A stretch of 43,071 nucleotides of DNA from Plasmodium malariae (GCF_900090045.1 NW_021638318.1:1-43071), one strand, 5' to 3'. Positions 1-13,087 are shown, numbered from the stretch's first letter. Made by a program: numbers and translations. The notes: generated by a model not told the origin, from the letters alone.

Positions 1-96
1 TTTCTTTTTAATTTTAATTTCTATATGATACAATAATTTTATTTATATAATATAAAAATACATTTTTAAATATTTAATATGAATCTTCACTTCTAG

Positions 97-708
97 AAAA
101 CCATCTGCGATAAATCATGGAACAAGGAATTGAACAGAAATAACGTATTAAATGTTAAATTTAGAAGATTATTAAGTAGTGAGACAGTAGAATCGGTCAG
201 AGATAAATTTAAACTTTTAAAAAAAAAAATAATTAATTTAGAAGGACAAAGCGCTGAAGCATTTAAAAAAAAAACATATGTATTACAGAATAATAAACAT
301 TTTCATGAAGATAAGAAATCACCATATAGTGATGCTTCTTCTTACGATGAATTTAATTATTTAATGAAAAACTCAGAATTTGATGAACTTGGAGAATTCG
401 ACTTTGAACCTAATTTAAAAGAACAATCACCCACATTAGAACATTATGATAATATTCAATACAATTACCAACCAAAATCTTTAAAAAAATTGCACTCAAA
501 ATATGACTCAAATTTACACCATTTTAGATCAAATAATAAATATAATTCTATTAATTCAGAAGGTGTACGTGAAGTTAATATAAATTATAATAAAAAACAA
601 TCAATAAAATTTATAATTTTGTTCTTCCTTATGCATTTAATAATTCCGATATTCGTTGCCTTAATTGTATTAGCAGGTAAAATATTTGGTTTTATATCAT
701 TCTCGTAG
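97..708 (+). CDS. Exported protein, last exon (partial gene; possibly fam-d-like)
   Basis: An open frame runs from a splice acceptor (ttctag, ending at 96) to the TAG at 706-708 and encodes about 203 residues. No GT occurs in bases 1-96, so the intron donor and the signal-sequence exon lie outside the window. The exon opens with a CDKSWNKE-like start and then RRLLSSE, a relaxed PEXEL-like export motif just after the intron, as in subtelomeric exported proteins. The middle is charged and rich in Asn, Lys, Tyr, Asp and Glu. The C-terminus has one strong hydrophobic segment (IILFFLMHLIIPIFVALIVL) ending in GFISFS. This plan resembles Plasmodium exported proteins of unknown function, possibly the P. 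vivax Pv-fam-d group; the family is an inference from memory. There is no internal stop. Function is unknown; a place in the infected red cell or its membranes is inferred from the layout. Confidence 0.7.
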   Translation, partial: KTICDKSWNKELNRNNVLNVKFRRLLSSETVESVRDKFKLLKKKIINLEGQSAEAFKKKTYVLQNNKHFHEDKKSPYSDASSYDEFNYLMKNSEFDELGEFDFEPNLKEQSPTLEHYDNIQYNYQPKSLKKLHSKYDSNLHHFRSNNKYNSINSEGVREVNINYNKKQSIKFIILFFLMHLIIPIFVALIVLAGKIFGFISFS

Positions 709-3700
709 CAATTATGTCTATTACTATTTTATATTGTAATCCAGTATTTATTGTAGTTCCTAGTAAAAAATTTTTTAATATTATATTCTAATGTTTTGGA
801 TAACACAATTTATTTTACATTAATATACATAAAGTTAGAGTCTAAATTAATCTAAGCGTAGTAAAAAATAAGAAAAAAGTATTCATTGTAAAAAGTTAAT
901 TTTATAAATTTGTTATATTAATTTGGAAATTCATAAAACGTTATATATTTATTTATAGATAAAACTACATTACAAATAGAATTATATAATATTTGAGTTA
1001 TTTATTTATTCATATATTACCTTAAAGAATTGTCTTTGTATAATTTTATATGTCTTGTTATGTAAGAAATTATTTGTATTGGTATTTTTATTTTATATTA
1101 TTGAAGTTTCAAAATTTATAAAAAATTTTATTTTCTAGCGAATAATATATATATATTTATGTAAATTTGTAAAATAAACTTTAGCATTATCAATTTAAAA
1201 AATATGAAAAGGTAACATAAAATTACATTAACTCATGTATTATTATTTGAAAATATGCATGGTTACTTTGATTTTTAATTATCAAGAATATATATTTACT
1301 ATATATATTCATGCGTAAATTTGATAAACATAATATAATTATTAACTAACAGTTCTTATTTACTCTACAGATTGTAGAATTTTTTGTTTTTCTTCTTTTC
1401 TTTTGTTATGTTATTTGGCATACTGAATAAACAATATATTATCATATCTTACATATGTAGACTCAGATCCCCCTATTTACAAATTTTATTATTATACATT
1501 ATAAGAAGATATAAAACATTGTATTAAAAGTTCGTTAAGATAAATTAATATATTTTACCTTTTCATTTTACTTATTGAATGCGTCATCTATTTTTGCACA
1601 GTTTTAAATAATTTAAAATTTTTATCTTTCATTTCGTTAACATTTTCTATTTATAAATATTCATTATAACATTAAATGAAGTAAATCACATGCTTATCGA
1701 TTCATTTATCAGTATATTGGTTGAAAAAATACACGTCCAAAAATATTATGAAATCTTATTATATATATTCCATCAAATATAGAATTTTAATTAATTTCAT
1801 AATACAAGTATAATAATAGTTTTTTGTTACACATTCATAATGAAAAATATATTGATACTTTGTTTATATGTACAATTTATATATTAATTTTAATACAACT
1901 TTAAATTTAATACGTTTATATTATTTTCGTTTATTTCCGTCTATTTTAATATTTTATAAAATTACTATCGTATCTAATAGCGTACGCACTATTATATTTA
2001 TAGCATAAAATTTTATAATTATTAAAATGTGTTACTTTGTAAATATTCTTATATAATTAATAATAATATTTTCCGAGTAAACGATATTTTTACATATAAA
2101 ACATAGGCATAAATAACTATATTAGTTTATTTTGTACACTTTTCCTATATATCTATATATACTTTTTATACTTCATCTAATACATTAATATATTTATCTA
2201 TTCTCATTATAATTAATGAGATTCTACATATTAAAAGTTACAAGATATTTTTAACAAGAAAATTATTTAAATTAACCATATTTTTAAAATATACAAAATT
2301 ATAAAAAAATATCTAAAAAGTGATATATTTATATTTCATTATACTATATATTCTACTATATATCTCTTCATTAATTTTACAAGTAAATTTTAATGATATA
2401 TTTATTTTTCAACTCTAAATACTTTTTTATTTTTTTTATTTATTAATATTGGAATAAATACATTTTTTTTAAAACACAATACTATTCTAAAATGAAAAAA
2501 GTTCCACATTATTATACAATATTTATGTATAATTTTAATGCACCACAGACTACAAAAAGCAAGTGCATTGGGGGCATTAATTATATTCATTGATTTCTTA
2601 ATAGAATAAAAAGAAAAAATTTTATTTCCTATGGTACTACATAATAATTCATGCCTAATGATTATTATCATAAGTAACATTATATTACATACTATATTAT
2701 TAAGATTTATGAAATGTTTTAATGAACTTGATAAATCATTTATTCATTATTTTTTTCTCCTAATACATTTAAAAAAGAAAAAGAAAAGAAGTTTACATTA
2801 TATATAAATTTGCAGTTGCAGAATTTTCATCCTAAATGTAATTTCTATTTATTGTTAATAATTCTACAAAATAACTAAAAATGTTCCTTAAATGCCACTT
2901 CTTTATAATCTAATGTTCATTTATACGTAAATATGTTACTGAAAAAACTGATAGAAAGCTAACATTCAGCAAATAAGTTGTTACCAAGTGTAAATATTTT
3001 TTAAGATGGACTTTTAAACTGTTCTAAGATACGTTAAAAAAACCATTACAAAAATTTATAGTTTAAATGAAATTTAAAAGACATATATCTTTTGCAAATA
3101 CACATATTATTTTATGAATTTCAACATATAAGTAAATATAAGAAATAAAGTAAAACTTATATAAAGAAAAACATATAATATATTTTCTATTATGATGTAC
3201 ATTGTGTTCTATTAAAAATGATTATATATAGAGACACTAAACATCTATGTTATTTCCTGTTAAAAATGTGCTATATAAAATATTGTTTCTCTTACGAAAT
3301 GTAATTTTTATTTAAAAAATTTTTGTAATATAAAATTCATATATATTATATACGTAAAATTAATATTTGTAATAACATATTGTAATATATACGATTAACA
3401 AAAAAGTATATAAGAACAATTTATGTATTCTATTTAAATATTCATTATCATGATTATAAATTTTTTAATGAAGAATTTTCCATTTGTTAGTGTCACTTAG
3501 TGTAGCCCATAAACATACACATAATTGCAAAAAAATAATATCGTCACTTCATATAACTCCAGTAAGTAAATAACACGTCAAATAAAAATTAAATCTCTAT
3601 TTCAGTTTAAGTAAATTCAAATTTTTTATATTAAATGTAACAATATTAATTATTTTTATAAATGCTGAATACAAAATGGTATATTTCCTTTTTTTTCAAT

Positions 3701-4804
3701 TAAATATTATATAGATGCACAATTAGACATTTGTTCAATCTTTTTATAGCTATCTAATTAATAAAATAAAAGATGATATGTTTGCAAATGAAGTACCATT
3801 TATGTCAACTTATACTATTACTCATAATAATTTTATAAAAATATATATCATTAGCATCAAAATATTGACATTACTTAACCTTAATTATGAATAATTTAAA
3901 ATAACACTAAGACCATATTAACTATAATTTTATAACATATATATACAAATATACATAATAACACAAACATAAAAATAATTATTTATTAAAATTTGTTCCA
4001 CTAGATTAAACATATGAATTTATTTTTGTTTCTATTATAGTAACTAAACATTTACATTTATATATTTTGTATTTAGACAATTACTATCACTACAAAATAA
4101 TAAGAAGTTTCTGTGCAGTGTAAACATAAACAATCTATTAATATTAATATGTTAGAACGCTCACTTGCTCTAAAAATAAAAAAGTAAAAATAGAAGTAGA
4201 TTTTGTATGTATAACATTTTTTTATAATAAATATTAAATTAAATATTACATATTGAATTGACAGCATATTTTAAATAAGAAAATTATTAAGTCTATTCAT
4301 CCAATTTTTAGTTACAGCAATTTATAATCCTCAAAATTAATAATTATTTATGTAAATTCATTTTTAAAATATATTATTATACTACATATTTATAATTTCA
4401 TATAAAAACTATTCAAATTTTTAAAAATATAATAAAATGACTTTTGCATTATATAAATATTATAATCCAGTTATAATAAATATTAATTAAATTTACTTTC
4501 AATAATAATAAACAAAAACAAAACACTCTTTTCGTCATATTATATAGATTAATAGACATTTACTTATACGTCAAAACTAATAATACATTTTTTTATTTAG
4601 GTCACGCGATAATACTTTAGAATTCAAAAAAGGTAAAATAAAAGTAGACAAAATTACTTCACTTGTTACAGTTAAATACATCTATTTTATACTAATTTAA
4701 CAAAAAAATATCATGTATACACTTTTATAAGTATTTTGTAGAATATACATATATTTTACATGTAAATAAGCTCAAAATTTTACATAAAACCATGTGTCAT
4801 AACA
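709..4804. other. Intergenic AT-rich region
   Basis: About 4.1 kb of very AT-rich DNA with many short homopolymers and (AT)n tracts. I see no supported gene. A short plus-strand stretch at about 2540-2600 (LQKASALGALIIF in one frame) could be a tiny membrane-segment relic, but too little surrounds it to call. Minus-strand open frames at 2402-2680 and 4073-4267 look like chance frames, with Phe/Ile/Lys/Tyr-dominated composition and no family motif. Confidence 0.6.
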
Positions 4805-5116
4805 TCAAATTACATTTAAGAATTCAAATAAATACAAAATTATGAAACAAATAAGGTTAGATAGTACATCGAGAAAAGGATTTTTATAATTTAAGATCAT
4901 ATTAGATTTACATGTAATACCTCTTTTTAAGTTTCTCAAATGATCAGTCCGTCTCGAAAAATCTTTTTCAAGATAAGCATTTTTTTTCTTTCCATAATAT
5001 ATTAACATTTTACTGTTCGCTTCTAAAAAACGCTTTTTTGAATCCAAATTATGAGAATTTTTTGATTTATTTTTTTCATAAATGTTTTTCCTTAAATGCT
5101 TCTTTGTTATATACCC
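4805..5116 (-). pseudogene. Possible fragment of an exported-protein gene
   Basis: A minus-strand open frame of about 100 codons runs from after a TGA at 5117-5119 to a TGA at 4805-4807. It has no ATG at its beginning. Its composition is more coding-like than its surroundings (KKRFLEANSK, YLEKDFSRRTDHLRNLKRG), and it ends in a hydrophobic stretch (LICFIILYLFEFL). RFLEA is loosely PEXEL-like. I find no matching first exon upstream and no convincing splice acceptor, although a TTTGAG lies at its edge. I do not recognise the family. It is either a relic exon of an exported protein or a chance frame. Confidence 0.3.
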
Positions 5117-7549
5117 TCAAATGTCATAAAACGTACAATTCGTTATATTTATATCCATAATAGTAAACTAAATAAAATATTAAATGGGAAATTTATATTT
5201 CAAGTTAATTTAACTTTCACTTAGAATTAAAAATTTTTAATAAATTTATAAGATATATTTTATCCTATAATTTTAGAGCTCTCAATTAAATTCGAAGTAG
5301 AAAAATTAAATGTAATAAAAGATGCCAATGCGAACAGTAAATTTTTTTCATCTTTAATAATATAAAGTTTTATATTTTTTAAATTTCAAAAAAATATATT
5401 ATATTATATTATAAAAGTATATATTATAAAATAATATACTATAAAACAATAACGGGATAAATTTAAAATAGTTAATAAAAAATATTCAAATTGTTATTTA
5501 GATAAAAATATGAAAATAAAAACTTTAAAATTATAAAAATAAAGGTCAAAAAAATTAGAAATTATAATTTACTTTTTAAGACCTGAATTTGTAAAAATAT
5601 TAAATGATATCTTTACAAAAACTCCTATATAATTAGGTTTAATTATATATTTTATTATGTATTTTTCACTTCCAATACTATTAATATTTAGCTAACCCCT
5701 TTTTTCTTTAAGAACTGTTAATTTTAAAAAATAATTTTATGAAAGTAATGTAAAACTACACATATATACAAAACACGAAGCTTTGCAATATGTAATATCA
5801 TTCCCTTTTTAGCATCTAAATATTTTAATGTAAGTTAAATTCTTTTAGTAATACATTTAGAACTACTCGTTCTTATATTTCTGTTATTTATTTATTTTTT
5901 TAATATTATAATTTCTGTATGTACACATTTTAAATATAGTGACATAAAAATTGAATAAGGAAAAAATATTAATAACTAATAATTCTCATATAAAACTTAA
6001 ACTCTTCTTAATCATAAACTTAAATGATTATAATTATTTACTAGAATAATAAAATGTTAAAAAAAAAAAATTTAATATTTAAAATGGATTATATTTGTTC
6101 CCCTTTAACTTTTATGCATTTTTATTTAAATAATTTTATATTCTTTTAATTTTCTTAGCACAGAGTTCTCTGTTATGTTCTCCCTAATCTTTTATTTTAT
6201 TTGAAAAAACAAATTTTTTAAGATCACTATAATAAATTCATATAAACCTTCTTATTTCAACATGATTCGGTTTATCTAAAAGAAACATTATTTATGTTCT
6301 TTTAGTATTTTAATTTTTTTGATTAAATAATTTTGTTATTAAAAAGTATTAATAAAAATAATGAAATAATGTGCAATAAAATGTTAAATATTCTTTTTGT
6401 TTTTTGTGAATACTAACAAATTTAAAATAAAAAAGAACACATTAAAATATGCCTGTATTCATTTTTATTATTATATTTTTTTATATAAAACAAACATTAT
6501 TTTATATATTTAGTTATTTTAAGAACACATGCGAAAAGTGTTTTTTATTTATGAATATATCATAAGAAATAGAATTTCTAGAATTTTTTTTTTATATTTT
6601 TAGAATGGTATTAAATGTTAATTTAAAAATAAAAATAATAAGCGAGAAAATGATAACTATTCACATTTTGGTATATATACTCTCTTATTCTTCAGTATAC
6701 ATAAAATAAATACATTTGTCTAATGAATTTATATAAAAAAAAGAATGGCGTACACAAATAATAATACGTAAGAAGTTATATTTTCATACCTGTGGTATTA
6801 TATTTTATTTAGAAAATATAAACTGAATTTTATATTCCGTTAAAATAAAAACACGAATTTATACGTGAAAAAATAGATAAATCTTTAAAATACATTCTTA
6901 AATCCTTAGGGTTATTACTTAGTACAAATAATATATAGAGGTGTCTCTAAAATGTAATATATATATATTAAAAATATTCCTGCCATGCATTTTTTGTTTT
7001 TTTCCTAATTTATTGTATAAATATATGTGGACACAGAAATTTTATTCATAGATATAATTTACTAATAAATACAATTTTCAATGGTTCTTTGAAAAAATAT
7101 ATAAAAAGATAAGTTTTCTTTTTCATTATTCTGCGTTTTTTTACATTTTAATTTGATTGTTCTATTTATCAATAAAAGCTTACAAAAAATTATCCCCCAC
7201 AATAATTATATATATATATATTATAATTTTTTTCTGTATTGATTTAATATATTAAGATGAACTATTATTTTATATACTTTACAAAATATTGTTAACGTAA
7301 AATAAAATAAAATGATTCGAATGATATGTTCATCCTAATAATTGTAGTTGTTATCACATTGTCAATATTTTTTCACAATGTAACAAAACAGGCCCATTTA
7401 AAAAATATAATATTTCTACATGTTTCTTGAAATCTTATATTTATTATATTTAAAATTTAAAATAAAATTATAATATATATATTACTAGTATTACTATGTC
7501 ATTGTACTATGCACCATTTGTAATAGGTTTATGATGTTGAAGTAGAAAT
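5117..7549. other. Intergenic AT-rich region
   Basis: About 2.4 kb of low-complexity AT-rich DNA between the doubtful fragment at 4.8-5.1 kb and the STP1-like relic. I see no frame, RNA gene or repeat array that I can support. Confidence 0.6.
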
Positions 7550-7569
7550 AAAAAAAAAAAAAAAAAAAA
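7550..7569 (+). repeat. Poly(A) tract, 20 bases
   Basis: An uninterrupted run of 20 A lies just upstream of the STP1-like relic. Such runs are common in Plasmodium non-coding DNA and prone to length errors in both replication and sequencing. Confidence 0.9.
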
Positions 7570-7624
7570 TATGGTTAACTATTAATAATAGGCGCATATT
7601 ACCATTTTGAAATAACTAAAATTT

Positions 7625-9190
7625 ATGAAAATGCACGCTATAAATAAGTTTCCTAAAAAAGAAATGAAATCAAAAAAAGTCGATACAAACACAAATATAC
7701 GAATAAATTCTAGAAAACTATTAAAAAAAAAGGTTAACAATAGTACTATTAATATATACCCATATGTATTAGATCAATGCAACAATGAAAAATGGGAACT
7801 GGATAAGGCATATTTCTTATTATTCAACGTAATATTTATAAAAAAAGAAAGCAAAAACACTTAATAATTGGGGAGTGATTGATTCAGAATATATATGAAA
7901 AATTGAACATATGATAATAATATATTAAGTAGACGAAATTATTTATTGAGCAAACTATTTAAAAAATTATACTAGAATATTAGATAAGAGGAAAAATAGG
8001 CATCTTTTCATAGATTAAAATTTAAATGGATAAATGGAATAATACAATATATAGATAGATAGAAGATAAAACAAAATTGTATACAGTAATTTCTACTGCA
8101 ATACATCATATAATAGGAATGGAGAAAAGTACTTTAAAACATTGACCGATGAAGTACATGTTCAAGATACAACAATATATTTAAGAAGAATACTTTAAAG
8201 AATTAAATAAAAAACGTGATATATATACACATATTAATGAAGATACATCATTATGGTAAAAACAATTATGGAGCACTAAGTAGATATCAAATCTTTCTAA
8301 GAATACTATAAGCAATAAAGAATAAAACTTATAAAAAAATTATTGCTATTGATATGTATGAAGGTTTTATAGTAATAAATATATGAATAATGAAACACGA
8401 GTTAAAGAAGCTTTTTTAGTTCGACGATAAAAAATATTAAGAGAATAAATTATGCCGATAAAAATTCTTATACTTCATATACTATGGAGAAAATAAAAGA
8501 GTCATATTAAAATTAATGAAAACAAGAAATTTTAGGAATATAAAGTTGAAGAAACCACTGAATACATAAGCAGACTTTCGAAGAGTTTTGATGTTGATGA
8601 AGAACTGATTTAATTTAAGGAGAAGTATTTTCCTAATATAAAAAATTTTAAAAGAAAATACGATATAGAAAGAAGATAAAAGTATATCAAAGTTATTATC
8701 AGAAGAAATTATGTAAAAGTAAATAATAGATAGAAATAATGACTTAAGTTAACTAAATATTGTTCCTGATAAAAAAAAATATATATATATGAAAACAGAA
8801 TCTAAAAGAAAAATTATAAAGAATTATATACGGAACACAATGAATAGAAAAAAAAACGGGAATATACAAAATTTTGTATATGCCAATAATAGAATCTTCA
8901 TCTTCAGAATACAAAAAGGAATTAGAAGAAAACAATATAGAATGTGTGTAGATACTCCAAGACAATTACCTACAATTAATTACGATTTATATTCCATATT
9001 AAACAATCCCTATATATGATTATATTAATATATTTATACAATAACAGTTCATGTGAAAAACAAAAAGTAAGATACACCGAACAAAAAAAAAAAAAAAAAA
9101 AAATACAACTTATAATGAGAAAAAATGTAAAAATAAAAGCATCAGATGAAGATTCGTTAAAGAATGCGCAACATAATAAACAAGATAATT
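7625..9190 (+). pseudogene. Decayed STP1-like cytoplasmic tail (pseudogene)
   Basis: Coding-looking pieces in shifting frames run through this stretch. The first open piece (7625-7861, 79 codons) contains VLDQCNNEKWELDKAYFLL, which matches the recurring pattern 'VL-EC-KEEWEL-K-FL' of STP1 tails as I remember it. At about 7980-8210 other frames give WINGIIQYIDR and QQYI-EEYFKELNKKRD, like the tail repeats with EQYM-EEWFK. Further pieces (NYGALSRYQIFLRIL, NNETRVKEAFLV, VEETTEYISRLSKSFDVDEEL, YKKELEENNIECV) look coding, but I cannot assign them. Many stops and frame changes make it non-functional. No N-terminal part, transmembrane segment or first exon is visible, so it is a truncated copy. STP1 is a variant surface family related to SURFINs. 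The call is tentative, and the 3' third (after about 8700) may belong to something else. Confidence 0.45.
9083..9103 (+). repeat. Poly(A) tract, 21 bases
   Basis: A run of 21 A lies inside the decayed coding region, close to where the STP1-like relic gives way to the fam-l-type relic. Confidence 0.9.
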
Positions 9191-9195
9191 AAAAT

Positions 9196-9689
9196 AATTT
9201 TTATATTTTTGATACAAAAAAAATATTCCTACATGAAAAAAGAAATATTCAAAGACCTCGTTTATATAGATTTTCTTAAGGAAAAAGGACTGTTAGTAAT
9301 AGGATTTACAAAAAAATAATACTTAAAAAATACGGATTAAGAATTATTTTACTTTTATTATTAATAATACCCACAATACATTTAACATAGCATTTCGTAT
9401 ATAAGAAGATGTGGTTGCTGAATTATGAAGGATTAATACTCAGTTAGCAGAGTAAAATAAATGAATATGGTCAACTCCATCAGAAAAGTTAAAAGATAGT
9501 TTGTCATGCTTATTGGGATTTTTAGATGAATATCCCACTAAAGGAAAAATTTCTGCTCTAAGACATTAAATTGGAACACTAATATATTTCATAACTTTCA
9601 TTATGTTAGGCATCGCTCTTATATTCAACGTTCTTTATTACCATAATAAAGTTAAAAAACATAAAAAAATCAAGTTCAGCAAAAGATAA
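9196..9689 (+). pseudogene. fam-l-type exported protein relic
   Basis: This is the second half of a fam-l-type main exon in broken frames. KYSYMKKEIFKDLVYIDFL aligns with NYSYFEKKIFKEMDYMDFL of the intact gene at 26,191-27,175. A first membrane segment (LRIILLLLLIIPTI) and a clean C-terminal block (IGTLIYFITFIMLGIALIF, then YYHNKVKKHKKIKFSKR) end at the TAA 9687-9689. Between FDTK and KYSY an 8-A run shifts the frame; seven A would keep it open. Other shifts and stops fall between the two membrane segments. I see neither the 29-codon signal exon nor the RLL export motif upstream, so the 5' half is missing or beyond recognition. The family assignment is by the YYH-K-KK tail. Confidence 0.75.
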
Positions 9690-12228
9690 AATTCATAGTA
9701 AAAAATATTTATATATTCTTAAAGAATTTCTTAATATCTAGTAATTGATATAATATTTTTAATCTTACTACACATAATCATAATATCTTTAATTTTGTAT
9801 ATGTCCCAATATATATATGGCATTTTTTACAGACAGCAGTGAAAAAATATATTCTTTGTTTTATTGTGAATTTGAACGTTTTGATGTCCTTTAATTTTTA
9901 ATATAAAGAATTGATTCAACTGGACTAAATACTAATAATACGTAAGCGCATATATTTTAGCATACTTTAATTTAAAATATATATATATATATATGCGCTA
10001 AATTAGCATATAACATCATACAACATATATAATTACTGAAGTAAAATATTTATATTCTACTAAAAAATAGTTTCTTTTCTTTTTTGTCTTATTACTGTCT
10101 AAAATGTTAATTTGTTTAGTCTATTAAAAAAATATATTGCTAGTTTTAAATCAAAAATAAACTCATCTTATTTTGTATTCAAAAAAAGACGTGAATATAC
10201 TTTGTTATATTGATATATATATATAATTTTTAATTATATATGATATTTAATATACTATAAGTTGACTCTATTTAAAACATGTTATAAAGTGTATTAATTT
10301 AAATGCCTTTTTTACGGTCATTCCTTTTTTTGTACATAATATAAGTATATATAAATGTATAATAAAAAATTATTCTCAAAAAATATTAATTATTTATAAT
10401 TCTTATATAAATTATGAACTATATATCATTACAGTCATTTAAAATCTCAAATAAATTACTACTTAATTATTCATATTAATTGTGGTGTAAATTAAATTTT
10501 GAATAAACGAATTAAATATATATAATAACGTAAATAAATAAATAAATACAAGAAATATATACATTTTATTCTATAAAAAGATTAAATTAACAAATTAAAT
10601 ACAGTTATATATTAAAAAATAATTTGTTTAAATTGTTTTCTGTTTTTGTTTTAGTTTTTTTCATAATGATATAGTGCTGAAGTTGTATTATGTAACTATA
10701 AATATAAAAATTTTCATTTAACATATTAAAAAAAATGTATTTTTTTCTTAAATAATTCAATGATAAACAGATAAATATTTCTTTATATTCTGTACTTTTA
10801 CATTGTCCATAAATATATTTTGTAATATGTTAGCACTTTAAAGATGTACAAAAATATATGTTATTTATATTAAGCATTATTAATTATCTCTATTCTAATA
10901 ATAATTTAAAAAAAAATAAAATACATAAAAAAAAAAATTATCTTTTCGTAGATAATATATAAATACTTATTATTTTTTTTCTTTTGGATAAGTATAATTT
11001 ATTTTTAAAAAGTAAATATTTTTTTAAATGATTAATTAAATAAATATAATTTGTAAGTTTTTGTCTACAGCATTTTATTGAGTAGTTTTCAAATATTAAA
11101 TATTATTTTTCATAGACTCAAATGAAAATTATAATTTGAATATAAGTTCTAGTTATTACATTTACATACTCTTTAAATATAATCATTAAATAGGTGAAAT
11201 AACGTATCCATATTTTTTCCTTTGCAACTTTCCACATATGATATACAGAAAATGAAGCAGGTACATATGGTTATATCAGCATAGAAAAATTAAAAATATT
11301 CTAATTAGAATATTAATAGTGCATTTAAAATTATGTTTACTATTCATATATCTTCTAAGTATATATTATTAATTAAAAAAAATAAATTAGTTGAATATGA
11401 ATATTTTTTTTATAGAAATAACATTATAAATTAATCTTAATTTATAATTAAAATTTTTAAAAATTATGGAAAAATATAAAAAGTCAGATTTTATACATCT
11501 TTATATATATTTTTTCATAGATTATATAATATTATGTTAAAAACTTGATTTTTATAAATTATATTATAGCCTATAAAAAAATACCCATGTTTACTAAATA
11601 AGTAATGTAATTGCTGTATATAACAGAACAAAATGCACAAAAAATAAAATTTTTCCACTATTATTATATTACAATTATTAATATATTTTATGAATATTAT
11701 CTTTTGTAAAAAATATCTTTATAAAATTAGTATTATTTGTAGGATAACATTTTAAAAATTAGTAATTATATTTTTAACATGAAGAGCAATATATAATATA
11801 TGTATTCTCAACATTCTACACTGTATGTAAACTAAATATTTTCGTATAATAATAAATCATATATATTTTTTTTTTGCTTTTTATGAAAAAAAATTAATAC
11901 ATATATTATTTAGCCAGTTACTTAGAGTAAATAATTGTATAATATATTTTGAATATTTATAAATAAACATATTTTATTTTAATGAATGTTAGTTATTTTT
12001 TTTTTTATATATAATTAACATTAAGAATTTTTTAAATATTTTTAAAGTTTTTTTCTTTGTATACCCTGTGAAATACATGGTCATTATATATATTTTATTA
12101 AATATTTATGAAGTAATAAAAACAAATTGTTTTAAAAATAAATATAGCATCCCCCATAATAAGCAGCAAAATAAATAGTTATTAATTTTTCCCTTGCTGA
12201 ATATATATGTATATTAATAATCTATACA
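9690..12228. other. Intergenic region containing repeat copy 1
   Basis: The 3' flank of the fam-l-type relic and the 5' flank of the fam-m-type gene. It includes the first copy of the ~750-bp diverged repeat (10576-11318). The rest is AT-rich with (AT)n tracts, and I see no genes in it. Confidence 0.6.
10576..11318 (+). repeat. Diverged direct repeat, copy 1
   Basis: Aligns by eye with 13991-14752. Shared landmarks in the same order are 'aataaatataaaaattttc'-type sequence near the start, 'aattaaataaatataa' in the middle, a 'catagatt/catagact' block, and a 'tacagaaaatga' block followed by 'aaattaaaaat'. The copies differ by many substitutions and small indels. Each lies about 0.9 kb downstream of the stop of a plus-strand fam gene (9689 and 13087). 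Confidence 0.7.
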
Positions 12229-13087
12229 ATGGAACAAAAAATTAATTCCACCTTATTTTTCAAAATTTCTGCGTTTATGATTTTAAGTTGGATATGTCAT
12301 TTTTGTTGTGATACAGTATGATAATGTTATATATGGATTTCTGTAAATTTTATATTTTTTGTGTTTTATTTTTTTTAATAATTTTTATTATTATTATATT
12401 ATTTATTGTATGAAATAACGTATATTAACATAATTTTTTTAGAGAACTAATAACAAATTGTTAATTGAGAAATGGACACCATGTAGAAGATTAAATACAA
12501 GATGTTATCGTTTACTAGCAAAATATAAAAAGAATAAAGATTCAAATACTTTAGATCTTAAAGAGGATAAACCATTCAATGGAGATAGGAACAAAGGAAA
12601 AAACAGACAGTCTAATAGAAGTCCATTAAATAAGGCGCAATACTATACAGAAGTTATAGATTATGATAATGGGATGTTTGATGGTAAATACTTCCATTTT
12701 GAAAAAAAATTAATTAAGAAAAAAGACTATGATGATTTACTTGAAAAAAAAAGAAGAATTTGTGATATAGCTTTAAAAAAAATAAAATTCAGAAAATACA
12801 GGTATGGAGCTTTTATGACTTTCCTTTTTTTCTTGTTCGCAATTGGATTGCCAATATTACAACATTTTAAGTACTTGAAAGCTGCAGGGGATAAAATTAA
12901 AAATGCATTAACATTGGGAACAGTATGGTCAGCAGTAGAAAATGTCCTAGGTGAAACTAAAAATCATTTTTATCTAATGTCATTTGGAATATTAATGTTT
13001 ATATTGTCTGTCTTACTTCTAATAGCGTTATATAAGCTCTTAATAAATAAAGAAAAATATAAAAAATTTAAGTTGATGGCAGAGTAA
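12229..13087 (+). CDS. fam-m-type exported two-transmembrane protein
   Basis: Two exons: 12229-12315 (29 codons, beginning MEQKINSTLF, a hydrophobic signal) and 12443-13087, joined in phase 0. The donor is GTATGA and the acceptor ttttttag; the intron is 127 nt and the protein 243 residues. After the intron come KLLIEKW and YRLLAKYK, an RxL export-type motif with R52. Next is a charged stretch with the family block QYYTEVIDYDNGMFDGKYFHF, then KKIKFRKY before membrane segment 1 (about 151-169), a short amphipathic loop, membrane segment 2 (about 205-229) and the tail NKEKYKKFKLMAE. Family knowledge: fam-l and fam-m are large P. malariae families of about 250 residues, predicted exported, reported to occur in pairs and to be modelled with an RH5-like fold. 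Assigning 'm' rather than 'l' rests on the KLMxE tail and on memory. The frame is intact, so it is probably expressible. Its exact role is unknown. Confidence 0.85.

Noticed and set aside
2402..2680. 92-codon minus-strand frame
   Set aside because: Composition typical of random AT-rich frames, with no signal exon, splice sites or family motif. The opposite strand has one hydrophobic snippet, too short to call.
8753..8965. 70-codon minus-strand frame
   Set aside because: Antisense to decayed plus-strand coding pieces; Phe/Ile/Tyr-rich with no motif.
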